64,000 nt of DNA from Pseudomonas poae (GCA_004000515.1 CP034537.1:3362001-3426000); one strand, 5' to 3'; numbered from the stretch's first letter, positions 49,501-60,145 are shown. Translations and numbers: made by a program. Notes: generated by a model not told the origin, from the sequence alone.

Positions 49501-50334
49501 ATGGGCAGCATGCATCCCGTACAGGTGATCGCGGTGACCGGCGGCAAAGGTGGCGTCGGGAAAACTAACGTGTCAGTGAATTTGTCCCTGGCCCTGGCAG
49601 AGCTTGGCCGTCGCGTCATGCTGCTGGATGCTGACCTGGGGCTGGCGAACGTCGACGTTCTGCTCGGGCTGACACCCAAACACACCCTCGCCGATGTCAT
49701 CGAAGGGCGCTGCGAGCTGCGCGATGTGCTGCTCCAGGGCCCGGGTGGCATCCGCATCGTACCGGCCGCCTCCGGTACCCAGAGCATGGTGCACCTGAGC
49801 CCGGCGCAGCATGCCGGCCTGATCCAGGCGTTCAGCGATATTGGCGACAACCTGGATGTGCTGGTGATCGACACCGCCGCCGGGATCGGCGAGTCCGTGG
49901 TCAGCTTTGTGCGCGCGGCGCAGGAAGTCCTGCTGGTGGTCTGCGATGAACCCACCTCGATCACCGACGCCTACGCCCTGATCAAACTGCTTAACCGTGA
50001 CTACGGCATGAACCGCTTCCGCGTATTGGCCAACATGGCCCAAAGCCCGCAGGAAGGGCGAAACCTGTTCGCGAAGTTGACCAAGGTCACGGATCGCTTC
50101 CTCGATGTCGCCTTACAATATGTCGGCGCAGTTCCCTATGACGAGTGTGTGCGCAAGGCCGTGCAAAAGCAGCGTGCGGTCTATGAAGCGTTCCCTCGTT
50201 CGAAATGCGCACTGGCGTTCAAGGCCATTGCCCAGAAGGTCGATACCTGGCCATTGCCCGCCAACCCTCGGGGGCATCTGGAGTTTTTCGTCGAGCGATT
50301 GGTGCATCAGACGAGCGCAGGACCCGTGCTATGA
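49501..50334 (+). CDS. fleN: FleN (FlhG), MinD-like ATPase limiting flagellar number
   Basis: An intact 277-residue ParA/MinD-family ATPase with the deviant Walker A GGKGGVGKTN, switch region LLDADLGLANVDVLLG and DTAAGIGESVVSF. FleN binds FleQ and restrains flagellar gene expression; with FlhF it sets one polar flagellum or a small tuft. Its stop overlaps the fliA start (ATGA). An in-frame ATG at 49510 is an alternative start. Confidence 0.97.
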   Translation: MGSMHPVQVIAVTGGKGGVGKTNVSVNLSLALAELGRRVMLLDADLGLANVDVLLGLTPKHTLADVIEGRCELRDVLLQGPGGIRIVPAASGTQSMVHLSPAQHAGLIQAFSDIGDNLDVLVIDTAAGIGESVVSFVRAAQEVLLVVCDEPTSITDAYALIKLLNRDYGMNRFRVLANMAQSPQEGRNLFAKLTKVTDRFLDVALQYVGAVPYDECVRKAVQKQRAVYEAFPRSKCALAFKAIAQKVDTWPLPANPRGHLEFFVERLVHQTSAGPVL

Positions 50335-51070
50335 CAGCGACCGGCTACAACGCGTACAAGAAGTCTGCCCGTGACAGCCAGGGCGAGTTGATCGAGCGCT
50401 ATGCGCCGCTGGTCAAGCGCATCGCCTACCACCTGCTGGCACGCCTGCCCGCCAGCGTCCAGGTCGAAGACCTGATCCAGGCGGGCATGATCGGCCTGCT
50501 CGAAGTGTCGACCAAATACGACGCGAGCAAGGGTGCGAGTTTCGAGACGTATGCGGGTATCCGTATCCGGGGTGCGATGCTCGACGAGGTCCGTAAAGGT
50601 GACTGGGCACCGCGTTCGGTGCATCGCAATACGCGCATGGTCAGTGATGCAATTCGCGCAATTGAAGCAAAAACCGGTCGCGACGCTAAAGATCATGAAG
50701 TTGCGGCCGAACTCCAATTGAGTCTCGACGATTACTACGGGATTTTGAACGATACCTTGGGCAGCCGCCTGTTCAGTTTCGACGACCTCTTGCAGGACGG
50801 CGAACACGAAGGGCTGCACGAGGACGGCGCGAGTGCTCATCTTGAGCCGTCGCGCGACCTGGAAGATGAACGCTTCCAGGGGCGTTGGCGGACGCGATAG
50901 CCAATTTGCCGGAGCGTGAGCGACTGGTGTTGGCGCTGTACTACGACGAAGAGCTGAACCTCAAGGAAATCGGTGAGGTCCTGGGGGTCAGCGAATCACG
51001 AGTCAGCCAGTTGCACAGCCAGTGCGCAGCCCGCTTGCGGGGGCGTTTGGGAGAGTGGCGAGCGCGCTGA
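50331..51070 (+). CDS. fliA: Flagellar sigma factor FliA (sigma-28; frameshifted in this sequence)
   Basis: The reconstructed protein of about 246 residues has sigma region 2 ([46 protein letters not shown]), region 3 and region 4 ([40 protein letters not shown]). A missing G in 50879-50882 would remove region 4, which reads the -35 box; adding it gives [18 protein letters not shown]. FliA drives late genes such as fliC. The anti-sigma gene flgM is not in the window. Confidence 0.97.
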
Positions 51071-51235
51071 CAGGCAGTGTGGGGACACTGCAGACGAGAC
51101 CGTGAAGCCGCAGGCTTTCGCGGGGGCGCTCCGTGGTACCCCGGCAGTCCTTTTGTGTAATGCCTGTTGATTGAAATGGCGCGTCCAGGTGCTGGGCGCG
51201 TTTAAGACTGCTTGGAGGTCGAATTGGACAAGAAC

Positions 51236-51610
51236 ATGAAAATCCTCATCGTTGATGACTTCTCAACGATGCGGCGGATCATAAAAAACCTGTTGCGTGA
51301 CCTTGGGTTCACAAACACGGTCGAGGCGGATGACGGCATTACGGCGATTCCGATCCTCAACAGCGGGAGCATCGACTTTCTGGTAACGGACTGGAACATG
51401 CCGGGCATGACCGGTATCGACTTGCTGCGCCACGTGCGCGCTGACGAAAAACTGCGCAGCCTTCCTGTGCTGATGGTGACCGCCGAAGCCAAGCGTGAGC
51501 AGATCATCGAAGCCGCCCAGGCTGGGGTCAACGGTTACGTGGTCAAGCCTTTCACTGCACTGGCCTTGAAAGAGAAGATCGAGAAAATCTTCGAACGCAT
51601 CCACGGCTAA
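51236..51610 (+). CDS. cheY: Chemotaxis response regulator CheY
   Basis: A 124-residue single receiver domain: acidic pair in [12 protein letters not shown], acceptor Asp in [13 protein letters not shown], Thr in VTAEA, Lys in VVKPFTA. CheY-P binds FliM and reverses the motor. The usual start is ATG 51236 (MKILIVDD). The ribosome site TGGAGGT at 51213-51219 is 16 bases upstream of that ATG and sits better for the in-frame TTG at 51224, so a four-codon longer product is possible. Confidence 0.97.
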   Translation: MKILIVDDFSTMRRIIKNLLRDLGFTNTVEADDGITAIPILNSGSIDFLVTDWNMPGMTGIDLLRHVRADEKLRSLPVLMVTAEAKREQIIEAAQAGVNGYVVKPFTALALKEKIEKIFERIHG

Positions 51611-51628
51611 TGCCATCGCGGGGGAGCT

Positions 51629-52415
51629 ATGGAGCATAAAGAAACATCACAGGGAGACTTCGAGTCGACCCTGAAAAGCATGCTCACCAATTGGTCGACA
51701 GCCTTGAAAAAGGCCAGTTCGGCGACGCGGTGCAGTTAATCCATGAGCTCAACCAGACCCGTGACCGCGGCCTGTACCAGGAAGTGGGCAAGCTCACACG
51801 CGAGCTGCACAGTGCGATCGTCAATTTTCAAATTGACCCGCACATGCCTCAGGCCGAGGAAATCTCGCAAATTACGGATGCCACCGAACGCCTGTCCTAT
51901 GTGGTCAGGCTGACTGAGGCGGCGGCTAATCGCACCATGGACCTGGTGGAAAACGCCACGCCTCTGGTCAACGGCATGGCCACTGAAGCCCAGGCCCTCA
52001 GCGTTGACTGGGGCCGCTTCATGCGCCGTGAAGTGGGGGCTGAAGAGTTTCGTGAGTTGGCGCGTCGGGTTGAAGGTTTTCTGTCTCGCAGCGAGCAGGA
52101 AAACCGCACGGTTTCCAGCAACCTCAACGACATTCTGCTGGCCCAGGATTACCAGGACCTCACCGGTCAGGTGATCAAGCGCGTGACCCAGCTGGTCACC
52201 GAAGTGGAAAGCAATTTGCTCAAATTGGTGCTCATGGCAGGCCAAGTTGACCGTTTTGCCGGCATCGAACATGACCGCGAAGCGATCCTCTCGGAAAAGA
52301 TCCGCAAAAACATCTCGCCAAGGGTGAAGGTCCGCAGATTCATGCCGATAAACGTGAAGACGTTGTATCGGGTCAAGATGATGTTGATGACCTGTTATCC
52401 AGTTTAGGCTTCTAA
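51629..52415 (+). CDS. cheZ: CheY-P phosphatase CheZ (two frameshifts in this sequence)
   Basis: The reconstructed protein of about 262 residues is a long four-helix dimer. The catalytic region is ILLAQDYQDLTGQVIKRV, and the C-terminal CheY-docking helix DDVDDLLSSLGF appears only after correction. One A is missing in 51674-51677 (giving STLKKHAHQLVDSLEKGQF) and one at 52320-52321 (giving SPKGEGPQIHADKRED). As given, the docking helix is replaced by unrelated residues and the protein ends at 52407. Confidence 0.94.
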
Positions 52416-52426
52416 GGAGCACCCAC

Positions 52427-54614
52427 ATGAGCTTCGGCGCCGATGAAGAAATCCTTCAGGATTTCCTTGTAGAGGCCGGCGAAATTTTAGAGCAGTTGTC
52501 CGAGCAACTGGTCGAGCTGGAAAGCCGACCGGATGATGCGAACCTGCTCAATGCAATTTTTCGCGGTTTTCACACTGTAAAGGGGGCGCCGGCTTCCTCC
52601 AGCTCCATGAGCTGGTGGAGTGCTGCCACATCGCCGAGAACGTGTTCGACATCCTGCGCAAGGGTGAGCGTCACGTTGATTCGGAATTGATGGACGTGAT
52701 TCTCGAAGCACTGGATGCAGTCAACGGCATGTTCAGCGAAGTGCGCGAACGTGCACCGATCACTGCGGCCACCCCGGAACTGCTGGCCGCCCTGGCGCGC
52801 CTGGCGGAACCTGCCGACAACTCGCCCGCGCCGGTTGTCGAGGTGGCGGTCGCTGTCGTTGAAGCAGAGCCGGATGTGACCGACAGCGAGTTCGAACAGC
52901 TGCTCAACTCCCTCAGTGCCGTGAAGGCCGAGGCAGAAGCGCCAGCTGCGCCCGTTGCGGCACCGACCAGCGAAGACATTACCGACGCAGAGTTTGAATC
53001 CCTGCTCGACCAGTTGCACGGCAAAGGCCAGTTCGCGGCCGATGCGGTGGCCACTGCCGCTGCGCCAGAAGCCCCTGCGGCTAGTGCCAGCACCGACATT
53101 ACCGACGATGAATTCGAAGCGCTGCTCGACCAACTGCACGGCAAGGGCACCTTCGTGGCCGACGCCTTGCCGGAAATCGCTGCGACTGCTGCAGCGCCTG
53201 CTGCCAGTGTTGAGCCGGCCGGCGACGGCCTGATCTCCGATCACGAGTTCGAGTCCCTGTTGGACGAGTTGCACGGCAAGGGCAAGTTCACCGAAGTGGC
53301 CCCGGCTGCCGCAGCCGCCGTTGCCGCGCCGGCTCCGGTTGCCGCCAAGGCCGCTGCGCCTGTCGCCGCCAAACCTGCACCTGCCTCAGCGCCTGCTCCA
53401 GCACGTGCCGCAGCGGCTCCGGTTGCCGAAAAGGCCGCCAGCGAAGCCGAAACCACCGTGCGGGTGGATACCGCACGCCTGGACGACATCATGAACATGG
53501 TGGGCGAACTGGTGTTGGTGCGTAACCGCCTGGTGCGCCTGGGCCTGAGCAGCGGCGATGAAGCCATGCAAAAGGCCGTGTCGAACCTGGACGTGGTGAC
53601 GGCCGATCTGCAGACCGCCGTGATGAAAACGCGGATGCAGCCGATCAAGAAAGTCTTTGGCCGCTTCCCGCGTTTGGTTCGCGACTTGGCGCGCCAATTG
53701 AAGAAAGAGATCAACCTGGAACTGGTGGGTGAAGAAACCGACCTCGACAAAAACCTTGTCGAGGCCCTGGCCGACCCGCTGGTCCACTTGGTGCGCAACG
53801 CGGTCGACCACGGCGTGGAAACCCCGGAAGAACGCGAAGCCTCGGGCAAGTCCCGCAACGGCAAGGTGATTCTGGCGGCCGAGCAAGAAGGCGACCATAT
53901 CCTGCTGTCGATCACCGATGACGGTAAGGGCATGGACCCGACCATCCTGCGCAACATCGCGGTCAAGCGTGGCGTGATGGACAAGGACGCCGCCGACCGC
54001 CTGACCGACACCGAGTGCTACAACCTGATCTTCGCCCCGGGCTTCTCGACCAAGACCGAGATTTCCGATGTGTCCGGCCGTGGTGTGGGCATGGACGTGG
54101 TGAAGACCAAGATCAGCCAGCTCAATGGCTCGATCAATATCTACTCGACCAAGGGCCAGGGCTCGAAGATCGTGATCAAGGTGCCGTTGACCTTGGCGAT
54201 CATGCCAACCCTGATGGTGATGCTGGGCAACCAGGCGTTCGCTTTCCCGCTGGTCAACGTCAACGAGATCTTCCACCTCGACCTGTCGCGCACCAACGTG
54301 GTGGACGGCCAGGAAGTGGTGATCGTGCGCGACAAGGCGTTGCCACTGTTCTACCTCAAGCGCTGGCTGGTGGCATCGGCCAAGCATGAAGAGCAGCGCG
54401 AAGGCCATGTGGTGATTCTCTCCGTGGGCACCCAGCGCATCGGCTTTGTCGTCGATCAACTGGTGGGCCAGGAAGAAGTGGTCATCAAGCCTTTGGGCAA
54501 AATGCTGCAGGGAACCCCGGCATGTCGGGTGCGACCATTACCGGTGACGGTCGGATCGCGCTGATTCTCGATGTTCCGAGCATGCTCAAGCGTTACGCCG
54601 CTCGGCGTATTTGA
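52427..54614 (+). CDS. cheA: Chemotaxis histidine kinase CheA (two frameshifts in this sequence)
   Basis: The reconstructed protein of about 729 residues has P1 with phospho-His49 ([19 protein letters not shown]), an enlarged linker with four repeats of the type [18 protein letters not shown]3 dimerisation helix ([19 protein letters not shown]), P4 kinase ([33 protein letters not shown]) and P5 CheW-like domain. One G is missing in 52582-52586, next to the phospho-His motif, and one at 54519-54520; correction gives the C terminus [21 protein letters not shown]. No separate P2 domain was recognised; the repeats occupy its place. Confidence 0.95.
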
Positions 54615-54661
54615 TTCTGGTGGGGCAGGGCGGTTTGCCCGCCCCACCTAACGGAGTGTTT

Positions 54662-55795
54662 ATGGCAGTCAAGGTCCTGGTGGTGGACGATTCGGGTTTC
54701 TTCCGCCGCCGCGTCTCGGAAATTCTTTCCGCCGATCCAACGATCCAGGTGGTCGGCACGGCCACCAACGGCAAAGAGGCGATCGATCAAGCCATTGCGT
54801 TGAAACCTGACGTGATCACCATGGACTACGAGATGCCGATGATGGATGGCATCACGGCCGTCCGGCACATCATGCAGCGCTGCCCGACCCCGGTGTTGAT
54901 GTTCTCCTCGCTGACCCACGAAGGCGCCCGGGTAACCCTCGACGCGCTGGACGCCGGTGCGGTGGACTTCCTGCCGAAGAACTTCGAAGACATCTCGCGC
55001 AACCCCGAGAAGGTCAAGCAACTGCTGTGCGAGAAAGTCCACAGCATTTCCCGCAGTAACCGTCGCAGTCTGTTCAGTGCGCCAGCCCCGGCGCCTGCAC
55101 CGGTGGCTACGTCGACCGCGCCGACGTCATCGTTTGCACGCCCTGCACCTGCGCCCGTTCCACGGCCTGCGGTAGCGCCGGTACGTGCGCCTGCACCTGC
55201 TGCGACAGCGCATTCGCCGGCGCCCAAGCGCAAGGCTTACAAGCTGGTCGCCATCGGCACCTCTACCGGCGGCCCGGTTGCCCTGCAACGTGTGCTGACC
55301 CAGTTGCCGGCCAACTTCCCTGCGCCGATCGTGTTGGTCCAGCACATGCCGGCCGCGTTCACCAAGGCCTTCGCCGAGCGCCTGGACAAGCTGTGCCGCA
55401 TCAGCGTCAAGGAAGCCGAGGATGGCGATATCTTGCGTCCTGGTTTGGCGCTGTTGGCTCCGGGTGGCAAGCAGATGATGGTGGACGGCCGTGGCGCGAT
55501 CAAAATCCTGCCGGGCGATGAACGCCTGAACTACAAGCCGTGCGTGGATATCACCTTCGGTTCGGCAGCCAAGTCCTACGGCGACAAAGTTCTGGCGGTG
55601 GTGCTCACCGGCATGGGCGCCGATGGCCGCGAAGGCGCGCGCCTGCTCAAACAGGGCGGCAGTGCCATCTGGGCCCAGGACGAAGCCAGTTGCGTGATCT
55701 ATGGCATGCCCATGGCCATCGTCAAGGCTGACCTGGCCGACGCCGTCTATAGCCTGGACGACATCGGCAAGCATCTGGTGGAGGCCTGCCTCTGA
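54662..55795 (+). CDS. cheB: Chemotaxis methylesterase CheB
   Basis: An intact 377-residue protein with a receiver domain ([19 protein letters not shown], acceptor Asp in [13 protein letters not shown]), a long Ala/Pro linker (about residues 145-195) and the methylesterase domain: catalytic Ser in [12 protein letters not shown], His in VQHMPAAFT, Asp in [11 protein letters not shown]. It resets chemoreceptor methylation. The start at 54662 follows CGGAG. It overlaps the motC start (TGATG). Confidence 0.97.
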   Translation: MAVKVLVVDDSGFFRRRVSEILSADPTIQVVGTATNGKEAIDQAIALKPDVITMDYEMPMMDGITAVRHIMQRCPTPVLMFSSLTHEGARVTLDALDAGAVDFLPKNFEDISRNPEKVKQLLCEKVHSISRSNRRSLFSAPAPAPAPVATSTAPTSSFARPAPAPVPRPAVAPVRAPAPAATAHSPAPKRKAYKLVAIGTSTGGPVALQRVLTQLPANFPAPIVLVQHMPAAFTKAFAERLDKLCRISVKEAEDGDILRPGLALLAPGGKQMMVDGRGAIKILPGDERLNYKPCVDITFGSAAKSYGDKVLAVVLTGMGADGREGARLLKQGGSAIWAQDEASCVIYGMPMAIVKADLADAVYSLDDIGKHLVEACL

Positions 55796-56535
55796 TGGAT
55801 GTTTTAAGCCTGATCGGCATCATCATGGCGTTTGTCGCAATCATTGGCGGCAACTACCTCGAAGGCGGTCACCTCGGCGCCCTGGCCAACGGCCCGGCGG
55901 CGTTGATCGTGATCGGCGGCACCGTCGGCGCTGCGTTGTTGCAGTCGCCCTTGAGCTCGTTCAAGCGCGCCATGCAGATCCTGGTGTGGATCATTTTCCC
56001 GCCACGCGTAGACCTGCCCGGCGGCATCGACCGCGTGGTCAACTGGAGCCTCACTGCACGCAAGGAAGGCCTGCTGGGCCTGGAAGGCGTGGCCGATGCC
56101 GAGCCCGACAGCTACGCACGCAAAGGCCTGCAGTTGCTGGTAGACGGCGCCGAACCGGAAGCCATCCGCAGCATTCTGGAAGTGGATTTCTATACCCAGG
56201 AAAGCCGCGATATCAACGCTGCCAAAGTCTTTGAAAGCATGGGCGGCTACGCGCCGACCATCGGCATCATCGGCGCGGTGATGGGCCTGATCCACGTGAT
56301 GGGCAACCTGGCTGATCCGTCGCAACTGGGTAGCGGTATTGCCGTGGCGTTTGTCGCCACCATCTACGGCGTGGCCAGTGCCAACCTGGTGCTGTTGCCG
56401 GTGGCCAGCAAGCTCAAGTCGATTGCCATGCGCCAGTCGCGTTATCGCGAAATGCTGCTTGAAGGCATCCTGTCGATTGCCGAAGGCGAGAACCCGCGCT
56501 CCATCGAATTGAAGCTCCAGGGCTTCATGGATTGA
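55795..56535 (+). CDS. motC: Flagellar stator protein MotC
   Basis: A 246-residue MotA-type protein with four membrane helices; key segments are IGGTVGAALLQSPLSSFKRAMQI and the proton-channel helices GGYAPTIGIIGAVMGLIHVM and GIAVAFVATIYGVASANLVLLPVASKL. With MotD it forms the second stator type of pseudomonads, the one linked to swarming. The ATG overlaps the cheB stop. Confidence 0.96.
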   Translation: MDVLSLIGIIMAFVAIIGGNYLEGGHLGALANGPAALIVIGGTVGAALLQSPLSSFKRAMQILVWIIFPPRVDLPGGIDRVVNWSLTARKEGLLGLEGVADAEPDSYARKGLQLLVDGAEPEAIRSILEVDFYTQESRDINAAKVFESMGGYAPTIGIIGAVMGLIHVMGNLADPSQLGSGIAVAFVATIYGVASANLVLLPVASKLKSIAMRQSRYREMLLEGILSIAEGENPRSIELKLQGFMD

Positions 56536-56550
56536 TGGGGAGGATCGTCT

Positions 56551-57438
56551 ATGAGCCGTCGCCGTCGCGAGCCTGAGGAACACGTCAACCATGAGCGTTG
56601 GCTGGTGTCCTATGCGGACTTCATCACCTTGCTGTTCGCTTTTTTCGTGGTGATGTACTCCATCTCGTCGATCAACGAAGGCAAGTACAAAGTCATTTCC
56701 CAGGCGCTGATCGGGGTCTTCAACGACGCCGACCGCGCCCTAAAGCCGATCCCCATCGGCGAAGAGCGCCCCAAGACCGTCACCCCGGCCAAGCCGCTGG
56801 TCAACGACAGCGACGAAACCGCCGCCGGCGTGGGCGGTACCAGCGACCCGCTGAAAAGCATCGCCGATGACATCAGCGCAGCCTTTGGCGACTTGATCAG
56901 CTCCAACCAGATGACCGTGCGCGGCAATGAGTTGTGGGTGGAGATCGAGCTTAATTCCAGCCTGTTGTTCGCCAGTGCCGACGCGTTGCCGAGCGACCAG
57001 GCGTTCACCATCATCGACAAGGTGGCGGCGATCCTCAAACCGTTTGAGAACCCGATCCACGTCGAAGGCTTCACCGACAATTTCCCGATCAGCACCGCGC
57101 AGTACCCGACCAACTGGGAGCTGTCCTCGGCACGTGCGTCGAGCATCGTGCGCATGCTCGCGATGCAGGGCGTGAACCCTGGGCGGTTGGCGTCGGTAGG
57201 CTATGGTGAGTTCCAACCGGTGGCCAATAACGCCACGGCAGACGGTCGTGCGAAGAACCGCCGGGTGGTGCTGGTGGTGTCGCGCAACCTGGATGTACGT
57301 CGCAGCCTGACCGGCACCGGCACGGCCAATGCAACACCGGACGCCGCCTTAAAGCGCGCTGGCACACAAACTGCTTTGCCTCCTGTTAAGCCGCCGGTTC
57401 GTCAGGGCACCGTCAATACTCCGTCACCGGCTCTATAA
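56551..57438 (+). CDS. motD: Flagellar stator protein MotD
   Basis: A 295-residue MotB-type protein: a single membrane helix with the proton-carrying Asp (SYADFITLLFAFFVVMYS) and a C-terminal OmpA-like peptidoglycan-binding domain (VEGFTDNFPISTAQYPTNWELSSARA, NRRVVLVVSR). A Pro-rich tail follows. It anchors the MotC/MotD stator to the wall. A GGGGAGGA ribosome site precedes it. Confidence 0.96.
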   Translation: MSRRRREPEEHVNHERWLVSYADFITLLFAFFVVMYSISSINEGKYKVISQALIGVFNDADRALKPIPIGEERPKTVTPAKPLVNDSDETAAGVGGTSDPLKSIADDISAAFGDLISSNQMTVRGNELWVEIELNSSLLFASADALPSDQAFTIIDKVAAILKPFENPIHVEGFTDNFPISTAQYPTNWELSSARASSIVRMLAMQGVNPGRLASVGYGEFQPVANNATADGRAKNRRVVLVVSRNLDVRRSLTGTGTANATPDAALKRAGTQTALPPVKPPVRQGTVNTPSPAL

Positions 57439-57488
57439 CTTATGCAATGTCTCGGTCGCGCCTGCGCCAGCCGGGAGGAACCAACCGA

Positions 57489-58277
57489 ATGAGAGTCTGG
57501 GCAGTTGCCAATCAAAAAGGTGGAGTCGGCAAGACCACCACCTCCATCGCCTTAGCCGGCTTGCTGGCCGAGGCGGGCAAGCGCGTGGTCGTGGTCGACC
57601 TGGACCCCCACGGCTCCATGACCAGCTATTTCGGCTACGACCCGGATGCGCTGGAGCACAGCAACTACGACCTGTTCCTGCATAAAGGCAGCGTGCCGGC
57701 CGACCTGCCCGGGCAACTGTTGCTGCCCACCAGCAATGCAAGCATTTCGCTGCTGCCATCCAGCACCGCGCTGGCCACTCTGGAGCGCCAGTCGCCGGGG
57801 CAGAGCGGCCTGGGCCTGGTGATCGCCAAGACCCTGGCGCAGCTGTGGCAGGACTTCGACTACGCGATCATCGACAGCCCGCCGTTGTTGGGCGTGCTGA
57901 TGGTCAATGCCTTGGCAGCGAGCCAGCAGTTGGTGATTCCGGTGCAGACCGAGCACCTGGCGGTCAAAGGCCTTGAGCGCATGGTCAGCACCTTGGCGAT
58001 GATCAACCGGTCGCGCAAACAGGCGCTGCCGTTCAGCATCGTGCCGACCTTGTTCGACCGCCGTACCCAGGCGTCCCTCGGCACCTTGCGCGTGCTGCGT
58101 GATGCTTACCCGGACACCATCTGGAATGGCTACATCCCGGTGGACACGCGCCTGCGTGACGCCAGCCGCGCAGGCCTCGCGCCGTCGCAGTTCGACCCGA
58201 AAAGCCGTGGTGTGCTGGCCTATCGCGCGTTGCTCAAGCATCTGCTGTCGCAGCAACTTGTGGCGCAGGTGGCGTGA
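57489..58277 (+). CDS. parC: ParC, ParA-like ATPase of the polar chemotaxis system
   Basis: A 262-residue ParA-family ATPase with Walker A NQKGGVGKTTT, VVVDLDPHGSMTSYFG and DSPPLLGVLMVNALAA. Homologues between motD and cheW in Vibrio and Pseudomonas bring chemoreceptor arrays to the pole and ensure inheritance at division. The start at 57489 has GGGAGGAACC upstream; the longer frame to 57447 overlaps the motD end. It overlaps parP by one base. Confidence 0.9.
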   Translation: MRVWAVANQKGGVGKTTTSIALAGLLAEAGKRVVVVDLDPHGSMTSYFGYDPDALEHSNYDLFLHKGSVPADLPGQLLLPTSNASISLLPSSTALATLERQSPGQSGLGLVIAKTLAQLWQDFDYAIIDSPPLLGVLMVNALAASQQLVIPVQTEHLAVKGLERMVSTLAMINRSRKQALPFSIVPTLFDRRTQASLGTLRVLRDAYPDTIWNGYIPVDTRLRDASRAGLAPSQFDPKSRGVLAYRALLKHLLSQQLVAQVA

Positions 58278-59081
58278 TGAACCGGCCTATCGAGCTCAAG
58301 ACGCGGCCGCAACTGGCGCTGGAATCCTACCTGGATGCCTTGCTGCAGGATGCGACCGAAGAAGAATTGCCGGCACCGATCCTGGTCCTCGAGCCTGCGA
58401 TAGAGCCGCAAAGCACGCTGGATGAATTCCAGTTGGCGGTATTGGAAGAACAAGCGCGTGATGCTCACGTTGTCGTCGCGCCCGTCGTGGTGCCGATCGC
58501 TCCGGTGGCAGTAGTAGCGGTGCCTGTGGCGCCTGTGGTGGTCGAGCCGGTTGTCGAGGTTCATCTGCCGCCGAGCATCACGCCGCCGCCAGTGACCGGC
58601 GACGGTCGCCCGAGTTGGGCGGCCGAGCCGTTCGAATGCCTGCTGTTTGATGTCGCCGGGTTGACCCTGGCGGTGCCGCTGGTGTGCCTGGGGTCGATCT
58701 ATTCCCTGGAAGGCCAGGAACTCACGCCGCTGTTCGGCCAGCCAGAGTGGTTCCTCGGCATCCTGCCCAGCCAGGCCGGCAACCTCAAGGTGCTGGACAC
58801 CGCGCGCTGGTGATGCCCGACCGCTACCGCGATGATTTCCGCCAGGGCCTGCAATACGTGATCTCGGTGCAGGGCTACGAGTGGGGCTGGCGGTGCATCA
58901 AGTCAGCCGCTCGTTGCGCCTGGACCCGAATGAAATCAAGTGGCGCAGCCACCGGGGCCAACGGCCTTGGCTGGCGGGCACCGTGATCGAACACATGTGC
59001 GCGTTGCTCGACGTCGCCGAACTGGCCGAGTTGATCGCCAGCGGCGCCGTCAAGACGATGCCGGTGACCAAACGCAGTTGA
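58277..59081 (+). CDS. parP: ParP, CheW-domain protein coupling CheA to ParC (two frameshifts)
   Basis: The reconstructed protein of about 268 residues has a Val/Pro-rich N-terminal half and a C-terminal CheW-like domain (FECLLFDVAGLTLAVPLVCLGSIY, then QYVISVQGYEWGLAVHQVSRSL). ParP binds both CheA and ParC and so links arrays to the pole. One G is missing at 58809-58810 (giving DTARWVMPDRYRDD) and one in 58883-58886 (giving GYEWGLAVHQ). As given it would stop after 179 residues. Confidence 0.88.
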
Positions 59082-59161
59082 TTGAACAATAAGGGCCACG
59101 CGGTTGCGTGGCCAATGAAGCATACACGCCGCATACAGCGGCATTTGAAGGGGTCAGGGGT

Positions 59162-59644
59162 ATGAACAAGTCAGCGTCCGCACAAGGTTTGGATGATCCG
59201 ATCCTGCAATGGGTGACCTTCAAACTGGACAACGAGTCCTACGGCATCAACGTAATGCGCGTGCAGGAAGTGCTGCGCTACACCGAGATTGCCCCGGTAC
59301 CGGGTGCGCCAAGCTATGTGCTGGGCATCATCAACCTGCGCGGCAACGTGGTCACCGTGATCGACACCCGCCAGCGTTTTGGCCTGGTGCCGACCGAAGT
59401 CAACGACAACACCCGTATCGTCATCATCGAAGCCGACAAGCAAGTGGTCGGGATCATGGTCGACAGCGTGGCCGAAGTGGTTTACCTGCGCCAATCGGAA
59501 GTGGAAACCGCGCCGAACGTGGGTAACGAAGAATCCGCCAAGTTCATCCAGGGCGTGTGCAACAAGAACGGCGAACTGCTGATTCTGGTTGAGTTGGACA
59601 AGATGATGAGCGAAGAAGAGTGGTCGGAACTGGAGAGCATCTGA
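59162..59644 (+). CDS. cheW: Chemotaxis coupling protein CheW
   Basis: An intact 160-residue CheW: ILQWVTFKLDNESYGINVMRVQEVL, GIINLRGNVVTVIDTRQRFG and GIMVDSVAEVVYL. It connects CheA to chemoreceptors. The start at 59162 (MNKSASAQ) has AGGGG upstream; the open frame from 59108 lacks a ribosome site. Confidence 0.97.
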   Translation: MNKSASAQGLDDPILQWVTFKLDNESYGINVMRVQEVLRYTEIAPVPGAPSYVLGIINLRGNVVTVIDTRQRFGLVPTEVNDNTRIVIIEADKQVVGIMVDSVAEVVYLRQSEVETAPNVGNEESAKFIQGVCNKNGELLILVELDKMMSEEEWSELESI

Positions 59645-60040
59645 TTGTTCCTTGAGGCAGCGGTGATTGTCCTGGCCCTGTTGTGGGCCGGGACGCTGGC
59701 GTTTGTGCTGCGCTACGTGCGCCAGCAGCGGGAGTTGGCCTTGCAACAGGCCGAGCGTGACGCGGTGCGTGATCGGCGCCTGGTGGAGCTGGTCAAGCGT
59801 GTCGACCACTTCCAGCAGAGCGCGGTGAAGGTCGGGGACGAAGTGCATGAACTGCGCGCGATCCTCGGGCCCTTGCCGGACAAGCTGGCGCAGATCGAGC
59901 AGCGTGATCCCTCAAGCCTGTCATTTGCCCAGGCGGCGAAGTTGGTGGGCATGGGCGCGACGGTGGATGAATTGACCCAGTCGTGCGGCCTGACCCAGGC
60001 CGAGGCGCAGTTGATGAGCAAGTTGCACAAGGGTAGTTAA
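59645..60040 (+). CDS. DUF2802 protein at the end of the che operon
   Basis: A 131-residue protein with one N-terminal membrane helix (AAVIVLALLWAGTLAFVLRYV), a coiled-coil stretch (RQQRELALQQAERDAVRDRR) and a C-terminal helix-turn-helix-like segment (QAAKLVGMGATVDELTQSCGLTQAEAQLMSKLHKG). It follows cheW directly, as in other pseudomonads. The start is TTG at 59645. Function unknown; a link to chemotaxis rests on position only. Confidence 0.8.
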   Translation: MFLEAAVIVLALLWAGTLAFVLRYVRQQRELALQQAERDAVRDRRLVELVKRVDHFQQSAVKVGDEVHELRAILGPLPDKLAQIEQRDPSSLSFAQAAKLVGMGATVDELTQSCGLTQAEAQLMSKLHKGS

Positions 60041-60060
60041 GAGCTTCAAGCTTCAAGTTT

Positions 60061-60087
60061 GCAGCTACAAGCTTGTAGCTGCACTTT
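60061..60087 (+). terminator. 22-bp perfect palindrome, probable terminator of the che operon
   Basis: GCAGCTACAAG followed by CTTGTAGCTGC, then a short ACTTTTCC tail. Just upstream the sequence AGCTTCAAG is repeated twice (60042-60058), a common intergenic pattern in pseudomonads. Confidence 0.65.
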
Positions 60088-60145
60088 TCCTATCAGTTCA
60101 AGGTCAACATCCTTCAAGCACCTTTGAACTCAGGAGAACTCCACC

